In this document: positions 1 through 10,991 of the stretch, piece after piece
Position numbering within the stretch: position 1 is the first letter of the stretch
Layout of the letters: every line of letters starts with the position of its first letter
Assembly: GCA_016719645.1 (NCBI GenBank)
Contig: JADJYS010000006.1
Coordinates: 186,001-250,000 of the forward strand
Direction of reading: 5' to 3'
DNA length: 64,000 bases
Origin: a bacterium
GTDB lineage: Bacteria; Krumholzibacteriota; Krumholzibacteriia; LZORAL124-64-63
The notes under the pieces: model-generated
What the model was told of the DNA's origin: nothing
The model's database searches: none
What the model saw: the letters and a program-made list of their open reading frames with translations, nothing else
Made by a program: the position numbers and the translations under genes

Positions 1-1
1 C

Positions 2-1750
2 GTGCCGCGCGCGCGCTTCCTGGAGCTCTGCCGGAAGGTGGCGGACGCCTACCGCTCGCACCGCGGCGAGCTGCAGATCCAGGCGGCGCAGATGGCCGGG
101 GCGGTGGCCGCCGTCCCCGCCGCCGCCGACTCCGTCACCGCCGACTCCGTCACCGCTGAGGGGCCGCCCGTGGCGCTGGACGTGGTGGAGGGCGTCGCCC
201 GGCAGGGCCTCGCCCACCACGATCCCGAGTGGGGCGGCTTCCTGCAGCACCAGAAGTTCCCCACGCCGCTGCGCTGGCAGTTCCTGCTGCACCACCACCG
301 CCTCACCGGCGACCCGCAGGCCGCCGCGGCGCTGCGGCGCACGCTGGAGGCCATGGCCACCGGCGGCATCCGCGACCACCTGGGCGGCGGCTTCCACCGC
401 TACACGGTGGAGGAGACCTGGCTGGTGCCCCACTTCGAGATCATGCTCTACGACAACGCGCAGCTGGCGAGCCTCTACCTGGAGGCGGGCGCCGCCCTGG
501 ACCAGCCCTGGTACCTCGGGGTGGCGCGCGACGTCCTGGATTTCCTGCTGGACGAGATGCGCGACGGTGCGGGCGGTTTCTGCGCCAGCTTCGACGCGGA
601 CAGCGGCGGCCAGGAGGGCAGCTACTACGTCTGGACGCCCCAGGAGATCCTCGCGGTCGCGGGCGAGCGCGACGGTCCGCTGCTGGCGACCCTGCTCGGG
701 GTGGCGCCCGGCGGCAACTTCGAGGGCCGCAGCATCCTGACCCGGCGCGTCGACGCTCCCCACGCCGCGATGCGGCATGGGCGCACGACGGCCGAGGCGG
801 CGGAACTGTTCGACCGCCTGCGCCCCCGGTTGCGCGAGATCCGCGCGGCGCGCGCCGCGCCGGCCCGGGACGCCAAGATCGTCACCGCCTGGAACGGCCT
901 GGCGCTGTCGGCCCTGGCGCGGGCCTCGGCGCAGCTCGACGAACCCGCCTACGCCGCGGCGGCGCTGCAGATCGCCGACCGCCTGTGGTCGGCGCACCGG
1001 GACGCCCGCGGGCGTCTGGTGCGCGCGGTGACCGGCGGCCGGCCGTCCGGCGAGGGCGTGCTGGACGACTACGCCTGCCTGGCCGAGGGCCTGCTGGACC
1101 TCTACCAGGCGACCGGCGACCTCGCGCAGCTGCGCCGCGCCCGCGAACTGCTGGACGCCGCGGTGACGCTCTTCGCCGACGACGCGCTGGGGTTCGCCCT
1201 GACCGCCCGCGACGTCGACGCGCCGCTGGGCCGGCGGGCCGAGTACTACGACAACGTCGAACCTTCGGGGGCGGCCGCCCTGCTGCACGGCCTCTGGCGC
1301 GCGGCGCTGCTGGCCGGCGATCAAGCGGGCCAGGAACTCGTGGCCTCCCACCTGCGCCGCCGCGGCGCGTTGCTGGAGCGCGCCGGCCTGGAGATGGCCT
1401 GGTGGGCCGACGCGGCGCTGCTGGCCGCGGCTCCGGGCTACGCCGCGGTGATCGCCGGCGAGCCCGGCGCCGCGGACACCCGCGCCCTGCAGGCCGCCTT
1501 CTGGAACGTGGCGCCGCCCTGGGCGGTGCTGGCGACCGTCCCCGCGGCGGGCGCCGACGAGGCGACGCGGGCCCTGGTCCCGGTGGCCGCGGGCCTGACG
1601 GCGCGCAACGACCGCGCGGTCGCCCACGTCTGCCGCCCCGGCGCCTGCGGCGCCCCGACGTCGGATCCCGACGAGTTCGCGCGGCAGCTGCTCGGGGCTG
1701 GCAGCGCTGACGGGGGCGGGGACTTGACGTCGGGTCGAAATTCGGAGTAA
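2..1750 (+). CDS. YyaL/SPATA20-family thioredoxin-domain protein, C-terminal part (5' truncated)
   Basis: The open frame enters from the left edge, so the N-terminal thioredoxin-like domain of this family (usual length near 690 residues) is missing and the first GTG is not a real start. What remains is the (alpha/alpha) barrel similar to N-acylglucosamine 2-epimerases. Family signatures are visible in order: KFPTP, GGGFHRYTVEE, VPHFEIMLYDNAQL near residue 142, SFDADSGGQEG, and DAKIVTAWNGLALSAL. The YYDNVEPSG stretch matches the family's late conserved block. The biochemical role of the family is poorly defined; a thiol-redox or sugar-processing role is only inferred from the folds. It ends just before the trp leader, and the trp promoter -35 lies inside its last codons. 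Family call is secure; function is not. Confidence 0.88.
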   Translation: MPRARFLELCRKVADAYRSHRGELQIQAAQMAGAVAAVPAAADSVTADSVTAEGPPVALDVVEGVARQGLAHHDPEWGGFLQHQKFPTPLRWQFLLHHHRLTGDPQAAAALRRTLEAMATGGIRDHLGGGFHRYTVEETWLVPHFEIMLYDNAQLASLYLEAGAALDQPWYLGVARDVLDFLLDEMRDGAGGFCASFDADSGGQEGSYYVWTPQEILAVAGERDGPLLATLLGVAPGGNFEGRSILTRRVDAPHAAMRHGRTTAEAAELFDRLRPRLREIRAARAAPARDAKIVTAWNGLALSALARASAQLDEPAYAAAALQIADRLWSAHRDARGRLVRAVTGGRPSGEGVLDDYACLAEGLLDLYQATGDLAQLRRARELLDAAVTLFADDALGFALTARDVDAPLGRRAEYYDNVEPSGAAALLHGLWRAALLAGDQAGQELVASHLRRRGALLERAGLEMAWWADAALLAAAPGYAAVIAGEPGAADTRALQAAFWNVAPPWAVLATVPAAGADEATRALVPVAAGLTARNDRAVAHVCRPGACGAPTSDPDEFARQLLGAGSADGGGDLTSGRNSE

Positions 1751-1753
1751 GCT
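1724..1753 (+). promoter_or_regulatory. Predicted sigma-70 promoter of the trp operon
   Basis: TTGACG (-35), an 18-base spacer and TAAGCT (-10) overlap the 3' end of the preceding gene. Transcription would start near 1760, about 50 bases before the leader peptide ATG. The placement relative to the leader and attenuator supports it; the -10 is weak. Confidence 0.55.
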
Positions 1754-1809
1754 CATCCACTGATCGCGGCCCCGACAGGTCGCAACTCAGGATCGGGAGT
1801 CCAGCACAG

Positions 1810-1917
1810 ATGCGCAGCCTCACCGCACGGACCGTCCCCGCACCCAGCCGCCGATGGCGGTCGTGGCGTGGCGTGACGTGCGCGGAAGGTCGGCTGTGCG
1901 GAGGGACGAACCGGTAA
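1810..1917 (+). CDS. trpL: trp operon leader peptide with two Trp codons
   Basis: This is a 35-codon frame starting at ATG, with a GGGAG-type ribosome site about 11 bases upstream. It encodes an Arg-rich peptide containing Trp at codons 16 and 19 (R-R-W-R-S-W-R). Trp is rare, so two codons four positions apart in a short frame lying between a promoter and a terminator hairpin in front of trpE is the classical attenuation arrangement. The stop codon lies ten bases after the segment predicted to act as antiterminator, where a terminating ribosome would mask it. The peptide itself probably has no function beyond ribosome positioning. It is too short for ordinary gene callers. Confidence 0.72.
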   Translation: MRSLTARTVPAPSRRWRSWRGVTCAEGRLCGGTNR

Positions 1918-1956
1918 ACCCGGACCAACCCCGATCCACCCAGGCCCACCATCCGC
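1836..1956 (+). promoter_or_regulatory. Competing RNA segments of the trp attenuator
   Basis: Segment 1 (CCCCGCAC, 1836-1843) can pair with segment 2 (GTGCGGAGG, from 1896). Segment 2 (GCGGAGGG, 1898-1905) can instead pair with segment 3 (CCATCCGC, 1949-1956), which contains the 5' arm of the terminator. A ribosome stalled at the Trp codons (1855-1866) would cover segment 1 and favour 2:3, giving readthrough. A ribosome reaching the stop at 1915 would cover segment 2 and permit the terminator. Pairings were found by eye and not folded. Confidence 0.55.
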
Positions 1957-1972
1957 CGATGGTGGGTTTTTT
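1945..1972 (+). terminator. Rho-independent terminator/attenuator before trpE
   Basis: A perfect 9-bp stem (CCCACCATC / GATGGTGGG) with a 4-base loop is followed by six T. It lies between the leader peptide and trpE, 24 bases before the trpE start, so it must be conditionally read through. Confidence 0.85.
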
Positions 1973-1996
1973 CATTGGCACGACGACGGAGGAACG

Positions 1997-3463
1997 ATGG
2001 ACACCGTGACGCCTGCAGGTTCGACGAGCCTCCGCACGCCCCGGCGGCGCCGCATCCCCGCCGACCTCGACACGCCGGTGTCGGCGTACCTCAAGCTGGC
2101 GCCGCTGGGCGCGTGCTTCCTGCTCGAGAGCGTGGAGAAGGGGATCCAGCTGGGCCGGCACTCCTTCATCGGCGTCGGCCCCTGCACCTCGATCACGCTG
2201 CGCGACGGCGAGGCCACCGTGGCGCGCGACGGCGTCGAGCGCCGCGAGCCGGTCGACCCGCGCGACGTCTTCGCCCCGGTCCGCCGCGAGCTCGCGGCCC
2301 TGGAGCTGCCGCCGGACCTGGACCTGCCGGCGCCCTTCGGGGGCGCGGTGGGCGCCATCGCCTACGATTGCGTGCGCCACTTCGAGCAGGTGCCGCTGCC
2401 CGCGCGCGGCTGGCTGGACGCGCCCGACTACCACTTCGTCATCCCGACGACCCTGGCGGTCTTCGACCACGTCAAGAGCGAGATCGAACTGTGGACCCTG
2501 GCGCCGGCCGACGGCGCGGGGCACGCCGCGGCGGCCGACGCGCAGCTCGACCGCATGCTGGCCGCCCTGGCCGCGCCCCTGCCCGCCCTGCCGGCGCCGG
2601 CGACTTCTCCCGCGGCGCCGGCGGCGCCCGAGTTCTCGGTCACGCGCGAGCAGTTCGAGGCGTCGGTCCTGCGCGCCAAGGAGCACATCCTGGCCGGCGA
2701 CTGCTTCCAGATCGTGCTGTCGCAGGCCCTGCGCGGGGAGACCGCCGCCCACCCCTTCCAGATCTACCGGGCGCTGCGCATCCTGAACCCCTCGCCCTAC
2801 CTCTTCTACCTCGACCACGGCGACACGCAGGTGATCGGCTCCTCGCCCGAGGTGCTGGTGAAGCTCGAACGCGGCCGCGTCACGCTGTGCCCGATCGCCG
2901 GCACCCGCCCGCGGGACGAGGACGTGGCCGCGGACCTCGCCCTGGAGCGGGACCTGCTGGCCGACCCGAAGGAGCGCGCCGAGCACGTGATGCTCGTGGA
3001 CCTGGGCCGCAACGACCTGGGCCGCGTCTGCGCCGTCGACAGCGTGCGCACCGAGGCCTTCATGACGATCGAGCGCTACTCGCACGTCATGCACATCGTC
3101 TCGCGGATCACCGGGACGCTGCAGCCCGGGCGCGACCAGTTCGACCTGCTGCGGGCGGCGTTCCCGGCCGGCACGGTGTCGGGCGCCCCGAAGATCCGCG
3201 CCATGGCAGTGATCTCCGAGCTGGAGGGGCTGCGCCGGGGGGCCTACGCCGGCGCCGTGGGCTACTTCGGGCCGCGCGGCGACATGGACATGAGCATCGC
3301 CATCCGCACCCTGCACGTCAGGGACGGGCGCTACTACGCGCAGGCGGGCGCCGGCATCGTGGCCGACTCGGACCCGGGGCGCGAGTACCGGGAGACGCTC
3401 GACAAGATCGGCGCGCTGATCCGCGCCGTGGAGATCGCGCAGGAGGGATTCCGATGCATCTGA
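1997..3463 (+). CDS. trpE: Anthranilate synthase component I
   Basis: Converts chorismate and ammonia (from TrpG) to anthranilate, the first committed step of tryptophan synthesis. The 488-residue length is typical. The N-terminal feedback site motif LLES (residues about 42-45) followed by GRHSFIG is present, and this is where Trp normally binds to inhibit the enzyme. The C-terminal chorismate-binding domain shows PIAGTRPR near residue 298, VDLGRNDLGRV, and GTVSGAPKIRAM near residue 392. The ATG is preceded by GGAGGA at 1988-1993. It overlaps trpG by 10 bases, which suggests translational coupling. Expression is probably controlled by the attenuator just upstream, and activity by Trp feedback. 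Confidence 0.97.
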   Translation: MDTVTPAGSTSLRTPRRRRIPADLDTPVSAYLKLAPLGACFLLESVEKGIQLGRHSFIGVGPCTSITLRDGEATVARDGVERREPVDPRDVFAPVRRELAALELPPDLDLPAPFGGAVGAIAYDCVRHFEQVPLPARGWLDAPDYHFVIPTTLAVFDHVKSEIELWTLAPADGAGHAAAADAQLDRMLAALAAPLPALPAPATSPAAPAAPEFSVTREQFEASVLRAKEHILAGDCFQIVLSQALRGETAAHPFQIYRALRILNPSPYLFYLDHGDTQVIGSSPEVLVKLERGRVTLCPIAGTRPRDEDVAADLALERDLLADPKERAEHVMLVDLGRNDLGRVCAVDSVRTEAFMTIERYSHVMHIVSRITGTLQPGRDQFDLLRAAFPAGTVSGAPKIRAMAVISELEGLRRGAYAGAVGYFGPRGDMDMSIAIRTLHVRDGRYYAQAGAGIVADSDPGREYRETLDKIGALIRAVEIAQEGFRCI

Positions 3464-4038
3464 TGATCGACAACTACGACTCGTTCACCTTCAACGTGGT
3501 GCAGGCGCTCGCGTCCCTCGGCGCCGAGGTGGAGGTCGTGCGCAACGACGCGCTGAGCGTCGCGGAGATCGTGGCGCGGCGCCCGGCCTCGCTGATCATC
3601 TCGCCCGGCCCCGGCCGCCCCGCCGACGCGGGCGTCTCGCTGGCCGCGATCCGCGAGCTCGCCGGGCGGGTCCCGATCCTGGGCGTCTGCCTGGGGCACC
3701 AGTGCATCGTCGAGGCCTTCGGCGGCGAGGTCGTGCGGGCGGAGCGGGTCATGCACGGCAAGACCTCGCGCATCTACAACGACGGCCGCACCCTCTACGA
3801 GGGCCTGTCGAACCCCTTCGAGGCGACGCGCTACCACTCGCTGATCGCGCGCGAGGAGTCCCTGCCCGCCGCGCTGGAGGTCAGCGCCTTCACGTCCGAG
3901 GGGGAGATCATGGGCGTGCGCCACCGCGCGCACCCGATCGAGGGCGTGCAGTTCCACCCCGAGTCGATCCTGACCCGGGAAGGCCCGGCCCTGTTCGCGA
4001 ACTTCCTGCGCCTGGCCGCCGCCGCGGCCGCGCGCTGA
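3454..4038 (+). CDS. trpG: Anthranilate synthase component II, glutamine amidotransferase
   Basis: A class I glutamine amidotransferase that hydrolyses glutamine and passes ammonia to TrpE. The triad is visible: Cys79 in GVCLGHQC, and His168 and Glu170 in VQFHPE. The opening MIDNYDSFTFN and the SPGPG oxyanion strand are characteristic. At 194 residues it is a stand-alone subunit, not fused to TrpD. The start chosen is the ATG inside the end of trpE with AGGAGGGA six bases upstream; a second in-frame ATG nine bases later is possible. No separate para-aminobenzoate synthase is seen nearby, so it might also serve folate synthesis, as in some bacteria (inference). Confidence 0.96.
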   Translation: MHLMIDNYDSFTFNVVQALASLGAEVEVVRNDALSVAEIVARRPASLIISPGPGRPADAGVSLAAIRELAGRVPILGVCLGHQCIVEAFGGEVVRAERVMHGKTSRIYNDGRTLYEGLSNPFEATRYHSLIAREESLPAALEVSAFTSEGEIMGVRHRAHPIEGVQFHPESILTREGPALFANFLRLAAAAAAR

Positions 4039-4049
4039 ACGGAGGCGCC

Positions 4050-5074
4050 GTGGACCCCCGACAGCTCGACCGCCTGCTCGACGGCCGCGATCTCGACGCG
4101 GACCAGGCCGAGGCGCTCCTGGACGCGGTCATGGCGGGGTCGTTGGGCGAGACGCGCCTCGCGGCCCTGCTGGCGGCCCTGCGCGCCAAGGGCGAGACCG
4201 AGGACGAGATCACCGGCTTCGCCCGCTCGCTGCGCCGGCACGCGGTGCGCGTCGCGCCGGCCCCGGCCGGCGCGATCGACACCTGCGGCACCGGCGGCGA
4301 CGGATCCGGCAACTTCAACATCTCGACGGCGACCGCGCTGGTGGCCGCGGCGATGGGCATCCCGGTGGCCAAGCACGGCAACCGGGCCGTCTCGTCGCGC
4401 TGCGGCAGCGCCGACGTCCTGGAGGCGCTGGGCGTGGCGGTGGACCTGCCGCCGGAGCGGGCCGCGGTGCTGGTGGAGCGCGTCGGCATCGGCTTCCTGT
4501 TCGCGCCCCTGCACCACCCCGCCCTGCGGCAGGCCTCGGCGGTGCGGCGCGAGCTCGGCGTGCGCACCGTGTTCAACCTGCTCGGCCCGCTGGCCAACCC
4601 GGCGGGAGTCCGCCGCCAATTGTTGGGAGTCTACGCTCCCGGCCTGGTGCCGAAGATGGCCCGCGCGCTGCGCCGGCTCGGGGCCGAGCGCGCCTTCGTG
4701 GTGCACGGCGACGACGGCTCCGACGAGGTGTCGCTGACCGGGCCGACCGCGATCGCCGAGCTGCGCGGCGGCGCGATCCGCGCCACCGTGTTCGTGCCGG
4801 AGAAGGCGGGCCTCGCGCGCTGCGACCCCGCGGATCTCGCCGGCGGCGACGCGCAGCTCAACGCGGAACTGGTGCGCGGCGTCCTGGCCGGCGAGCCCGG
4901 GCCGCGGCTCGACGCCGTGCTGCTGAACGCCGGATTCTGCGCCGTGCTGGCCGGCCGCGCCGCCGACCCGGCGCAGGGCGTGGTCCTGGCCCGCCGCGCC
5001 GTCGCGGCGGGCGCGGCGCTGGCCGTGCTGGAGCGCCTGGCCGAGGCGTCGCAGAAGCTGGCGAGGGAGGCGTC

Positions 5075-5078
<4 letters not shown>
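4050..5078 (+). CDS. trpD: Anthranilate phosphoribosyltransferase
   Basis: Transfers phosphoribose from PRPP to anthranilate. The glycine-rich PRPP site GTGGDGSGNFNIST begins near residue 79, followed by KHGNRAVSS and, later, FNLLGPLANP, all diagnostic of TrpD. The length of 342 residues fits the family. The start is GTG, chosen because GGAGG lies four bases upstream and the N-terminal helical domain (LLDGRDLDADQAEALLDAVM) begins there; in-frame sequence before it overlaps trpG. Its stop overlaps the trpC start as GTGA, so the two are probably translated together. Confidence 0.96.
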
Positions 5079-5850
<772 letters not shown>

Positions 5851-5854
<4 letters not shown>

Positions 5855-6472
5855 GCCGCGTCCACGTCAAGATCTGCGGCCTGACCACGCCCGACGACGT
5901 GCGCCTCTGCCACGGCGCCGGCGCCCGGTACCTCGGCGTGATCCTCGCGCCGGGGCCGCGCTGCGTGCCGCCGGACAGCGTGAAGCTGCTGCGCGACGCC
6001 GTCCCCGAGGCGCGGCTCGTCGGCGTCTTCGTGGACGCATCGCCGCAGGCCATCGGCCGCGCCGCCGATCACGCGGGCTTCGACCTCGTCCAGCTGCACG
6101 GGCGCGAGGACGCCGCGACGGTCAGGGCCGTGCGCGAGCGTTGCGGCGTGCCGGTCATCAAGGTCGTGCGGCCCGGCGAGTCGGCGGATCCCGCCGTCGC
6201 CGCCGCCGCCGCGGCCGCCGACTTCGTGCTCTTCGACCTGCCGAAGGGCGTTCCCGCGGGGGAGGAGCTGCGCGCACAGCTGTGGGAAGAGGCCGCCGCC
6301 GCCGTGCGGGCGGGGTGGCGGGTCCTGCTGGCCGGCGGCCTGACTCCGGCCGACGCCGCCGAGGCCGCGCGTCGCGTCGGTCCCCACGCGCTGGACGTGG
6401 CCTCGGGCGTCGAGGTCGTCCCGGGCCGCAAGGACCCGGCCGCCGTCCGCGCCTTTCTCGAGGAGGTCGCCC

Positions 6473-6486
<14 letters not shown>
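5851..6486 (+). CDS. trpF: Phosphoribosylanthranilate isomerase
   Basis: Performs the Amadori rearrangement of PRA to CdRP. The catalytic Cys lies in [12 protein letters not shown] near the N-terminus, and the family blocks [17 protein letters not shown] and [13 protein letters not shown] are present in order. One region is unusual. Where most TrpF proteins have an Asp followed by a GG(T/S)G-F/W loop that helps bind phosphate, this one reads [12 protein letters not shown], keeping the Asp but not the glycine pattern. At 211 residues the size is normal. The GTG start overlaps trpC, and the 3' end overlaps trpB by 14 bases. Confidence 0.93.
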
Positions 6487-7665
<1,179 letters not shown>

Positions 7666-7669
<4 letters not shown>

Positions 7670-8480
7670 TGCAACTGGAACGCACGACCCGCGCCGAGCG
7701 CGACGCCGGCCGCAAGGCCCTGGTCCCCTTCTTCACGGCGGGTTACCCGAGCGAGGACGCGTTCCTGGACCTGGTGCGCGCGGCCGCCGACGCGGGCTGC
7801 CGCACCGTCGAGGTGGGCATCCCCTTCAGCGATCCGGTGGCCGACGGGCCGCTGATCCAGGCCTCGAGCCTGGCCGCGCTGCGCGCCGGCATGACGCTGC
7901 GCCGCGCCCTGGCGCTGACGGCGCGGGCCACGGCGGCGACCGGCGTGGGCGCGGTCGTGATGAGCTACGTGAACCCGGTGCTGCGCTTCGGCGTGGCGGA
8001 GTTCGCGGCCGCCGCCCGCGACGCCGGCGTCGTGGGCGTCATCCTGCCGGACGTGCCGCACGAGGAGGCGGCGCCCCTGCGCGGGCCGCTGGCGGCGGCG
8101 GGCCTGCCGCTGATCGAGCTGGTCGCCCCGACCACCGGCCGCGACCGCGCGGCGCGGATCGCGGCGGACGCCCGCGGCTTCCTCTACCTGGTGGCGCTGG
8201 CCGGGGTGACCGGCGCCGCCGCCGACCCGGCGGCCCACGCCGCGGAGCTGGTCGACCGCGCCCGCGCCGCCACCGACCTGCCCTGCTACGTCGGCTTCGG
8301 CGTGTCCGATCCCGAGGGCGCGCGGCGCGTCGTCCGCGACGCCGACGGCGTGATCGTCGGCAGCGCCCTGGTGCGCCTGCTGCTGGCGGCGCCGCACCAG
8401 ATGGCCGGCGTCCAGGATGTCGCCGCCTTCCTGCAATCGTTGCGCGCGGCGATCTCGCCGCCCGCCCCGGAGGTCACGTC

Positions 8481-8484
<4 letters not shown>
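7666..8484 (+). CDS. trpA: Tryptophan synthase alpha subunit
   Basis: Cleaves indole-3-glycerol phosphate to indole and glyceraldehyde 3-phosphate. Counting from the first ATG, the two catalytic acids fall at Glu49 ([11 protein letters not shown]) and Asp60 (PVADGP), the same numbers as in the well-studied enterobacterial enzyme. Further motifs are [16 protein letters not shown] and YVGFGVSD. Two adjacent ATG codons could start it; the first gives an ATGA overlap with trpB. The 272-residue length is normal. The next gene, a DAHP synthase, overlaps by four bases. Confidence 0.97.
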
Positions 8485-9503
<1,019 letters not shown>

Positions 9504-9506
9504 GCC

Positions 9507-9535
9507 TCGACCGGCGGGTCCGCCTCGGCTATGCT
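9507..9535 (+). promoter_or_regulatory. Predicted sigma-70 promoter
   Basis: TCGACC, a 17-base spacer and TATGCT lie just after the DAHP synthase stop and upstream of the small membrane protein gene. Same style as other promoters in this window (-10 starting TAT, 17-base spacer). Confidence 0.4.
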
Positions 9536-9624
9536 GCGCGACGGGCCGGCTGTCCCGGTCGGCGAGGCGAAGGAACGCGCGCGTCCCCGTCCTGTCCTGC
9601 TGCTGTGCGGGGCCGTCGGCGGCC

Positions 9625-10026
9625 GTGGCGTCCGACTTGCGGGGGCGCCAACGCTGGAGCACAGGGGATCTGCTGACGATGCAGGTCGTGCTGCTGGTGG
9701 TCACGGCCTGGCTGTTCCCCCTGATCGGCTGGTCGCTGCGGCGGATCCCCGTGAAGTTCATCAGCCTGCCGCATCCCGAGTACTGGCTCGACCCCGCACG
9801 GCGCGCGGACACCCTGGCGGCCGTGGCCCGCGCGCTGGCCTGGCTCGGCTGCGGCACGACGCTGTTCCTGCTGTGGAGCTTCCAGTTGACGATCCTCGCC
9901 AACCTGAACGAACCGCGGCTCCCCGCGGCGGCCATGTGGTCCGGCCTGGCGGCCTACCTGGCCTACTCCACCTGGTGGACGCTGCGGCTGATCCTGCGCT
10001 TCCAGCGGCTGCCGCGGCGGGGCTGA
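9625..10026 (+). CDS. Hypothetical membrane protein, two or three TM segments
   Basis: A 133-residue protein with hydrophobic stretches near residues 18-38 (MQVVLLVVTAWLFPLIGW), 68-92 and 103-122. Between the first two is IPVKFISLPHPEYWLDPARRADTL, which resembles the soluble loop and following helix of DUF1648-type membrane proteins, although their usual N-terminal helices are missing. The start is uncertain: the GTG used here has a weak ribosome site, and an ATG at 9679, just before the first hydrophobic stretch, is a good alternative. It stands alone between the trp operon and the hydrolase gene, with its own possible promoter. No function can be assigned. Confidence 0.6.
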   Translation: MASDLRGRQRWSTGDLLTMQVVLLVVTAWLFPLIGWSLRRIPVKFISLPHPEYWLDPARRADTLAAVARALAWLGCGTTLFLLWSFQLTILANLNEPRLPAAAMWSGLAAYLAYSTWWTLRLILRFQRLPRRG

Positions 10027-10047
10027 TGGTTCCGGCCGACTGCCCGG

Positions 10048-10076
10048 TTGCCCGCCGGGTCCGCGGACGCTAACCT
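10048..10076 (+). promoter_or_regulatory. Predicted sigma-70 promoter of the MBL-hydrolase/lipA group
   Basis: TTGCCC, a 17-base spacer and TAACCT lie about 55 bases before the hydrolase ATG. The following genes down to the response regulator are tightly spaced, so one transcript could cover them all. Confidence 0.45.
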
Positions 10077-10132
10077 GTGGCACGGCGCCGCCCGGCGGCG
10101 CCCGGCGAACCACGACCGAACCGGGAGCCGAG

Positions 10133-10984
10133 ATGCGACGAGGCGACTGGCACTTCCGAGCCTTCACCGACGGCACCTTCCGCCTGGACGGGGGCGCCAT
10201 GTTCGGCGTCGTGCCGCGCACCCTGTGGTCGCGCCACCACGAGCCCGACGACAAGAACCGCATCCGCATGACGGTGCGCTGCCTGCTCGCCGAGTGCGGG
10301 GAGCGCCGCGTGCTGGTGGACACCGGGCTGGGCGACCGCTGGGAGCAGAAGCACAAGGACATCTACGCCATCGAGCGCAGCGCCGGCCACCTGGTGGGCC
10401 AGCTCGCGGCGGCGGGCGTCTCGGCCGACACGATCACCGACGTCGTGCTGACCCACCTGCACTTCGACCACACCGGCGGCACGGTGCGCCAGGGGCGCGA
10501 CGGCCTGGAGCCGATGTTCCCGTCGGCGCGCCACTGGGTCCAGGAGAAGCACTGGCGCTGGGCGCACCAGCCGACCGAGCGCGACCGCGCCAGCTTCCGC
10601 CCCGACGACTTCGAGCCCGTGCTGAAGGCGGGGCTGCTCGAACTCGTCGACGGCGCCCGCGAGATCCTGCCGGGCGTGCGCGTGCTGCCCGTCCACGGGC
10701 ACACCCCGGGCCAGCAGATGGTGGAGTTCCGGACCGACGACGCCGTGGTCGTCTACTGCGGCGACCTGATCCCGCTGGCCAGCCAGGTGCGCGTGCCCTG
10801 GATCATGGGCTACGACCTCAACCCCCTGCTGACCCTCGAGGAGAAGAAGTCCTACCTGAGCCGCGCCGCCGAGGAGGGCCACGTGCTGGTCTTCGAGCAC
10901 GACGCCGACGTCGAGTGCGCGCAGGTGGCCTTCCGCGACGGGAACTTCGAGACCGTCGGCCCCTTCACCCTGGCCGAACGCTAG
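10133..10984 (+). CDS. MBL-fold metallo-hydrolase
   Basis: A 283-residue metallo-beta-lactamase-fold hydrolase. The metal ligands are readable: THLHFDHTGG (HxHxDH), a later His in LPVHGHTPGQ, an Asp in VYCGDLIP and a C-terminal His in LVFEHDAD. The order and spacing match the quinone-degrading/lactonase-like subgroup rather than true beta-lactamases, and there is no signal peptide, so it acts in the cytoplasm. Substrate is unknown. The ATG is preceded by GGGAGCCGAG. Only seven bases separate it from lipA, so the two are probably co-transcribed, though no functional link is evident. Confidence 0.88.
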   Translation: MRRGDWHFRAFTDGTFRLDGGAMFGVVPRTLWSRHHEPDDKNRIRMTVRCLLAECGERRVLVDTGLGDRWEQKHKDIYAIERSAGHLVGQLAAAGVSADTITDVVLTHLHFDHTGGTVRQGRDGLEPMFPSARHWVQEKHWRWAHQPTERDRASFRPDDFEPVLKAGLLELVDGAREILPGVRVLPVHGHTPGQQMVEFRTDDAVVVYCGDLIPLASQVRVPWIMGYDLNPLLTLEEKKSYLSRAAEEGHVLVFEHDADVECAQVAFRDGNFETVGPFTLAER

Positions 10985-10991
10985 GAGCCGC

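Noticed and set aside
1851..1966. Trp-codon region (GATGGCGG) as alternative partner of the terminator 5' arm
   Set aside because: It can pair, but masking it by a stalled ribosome would promote termination under tryptophan starvation, the wrong logic; segment 1898-1905 fits the expected antiterminator better.
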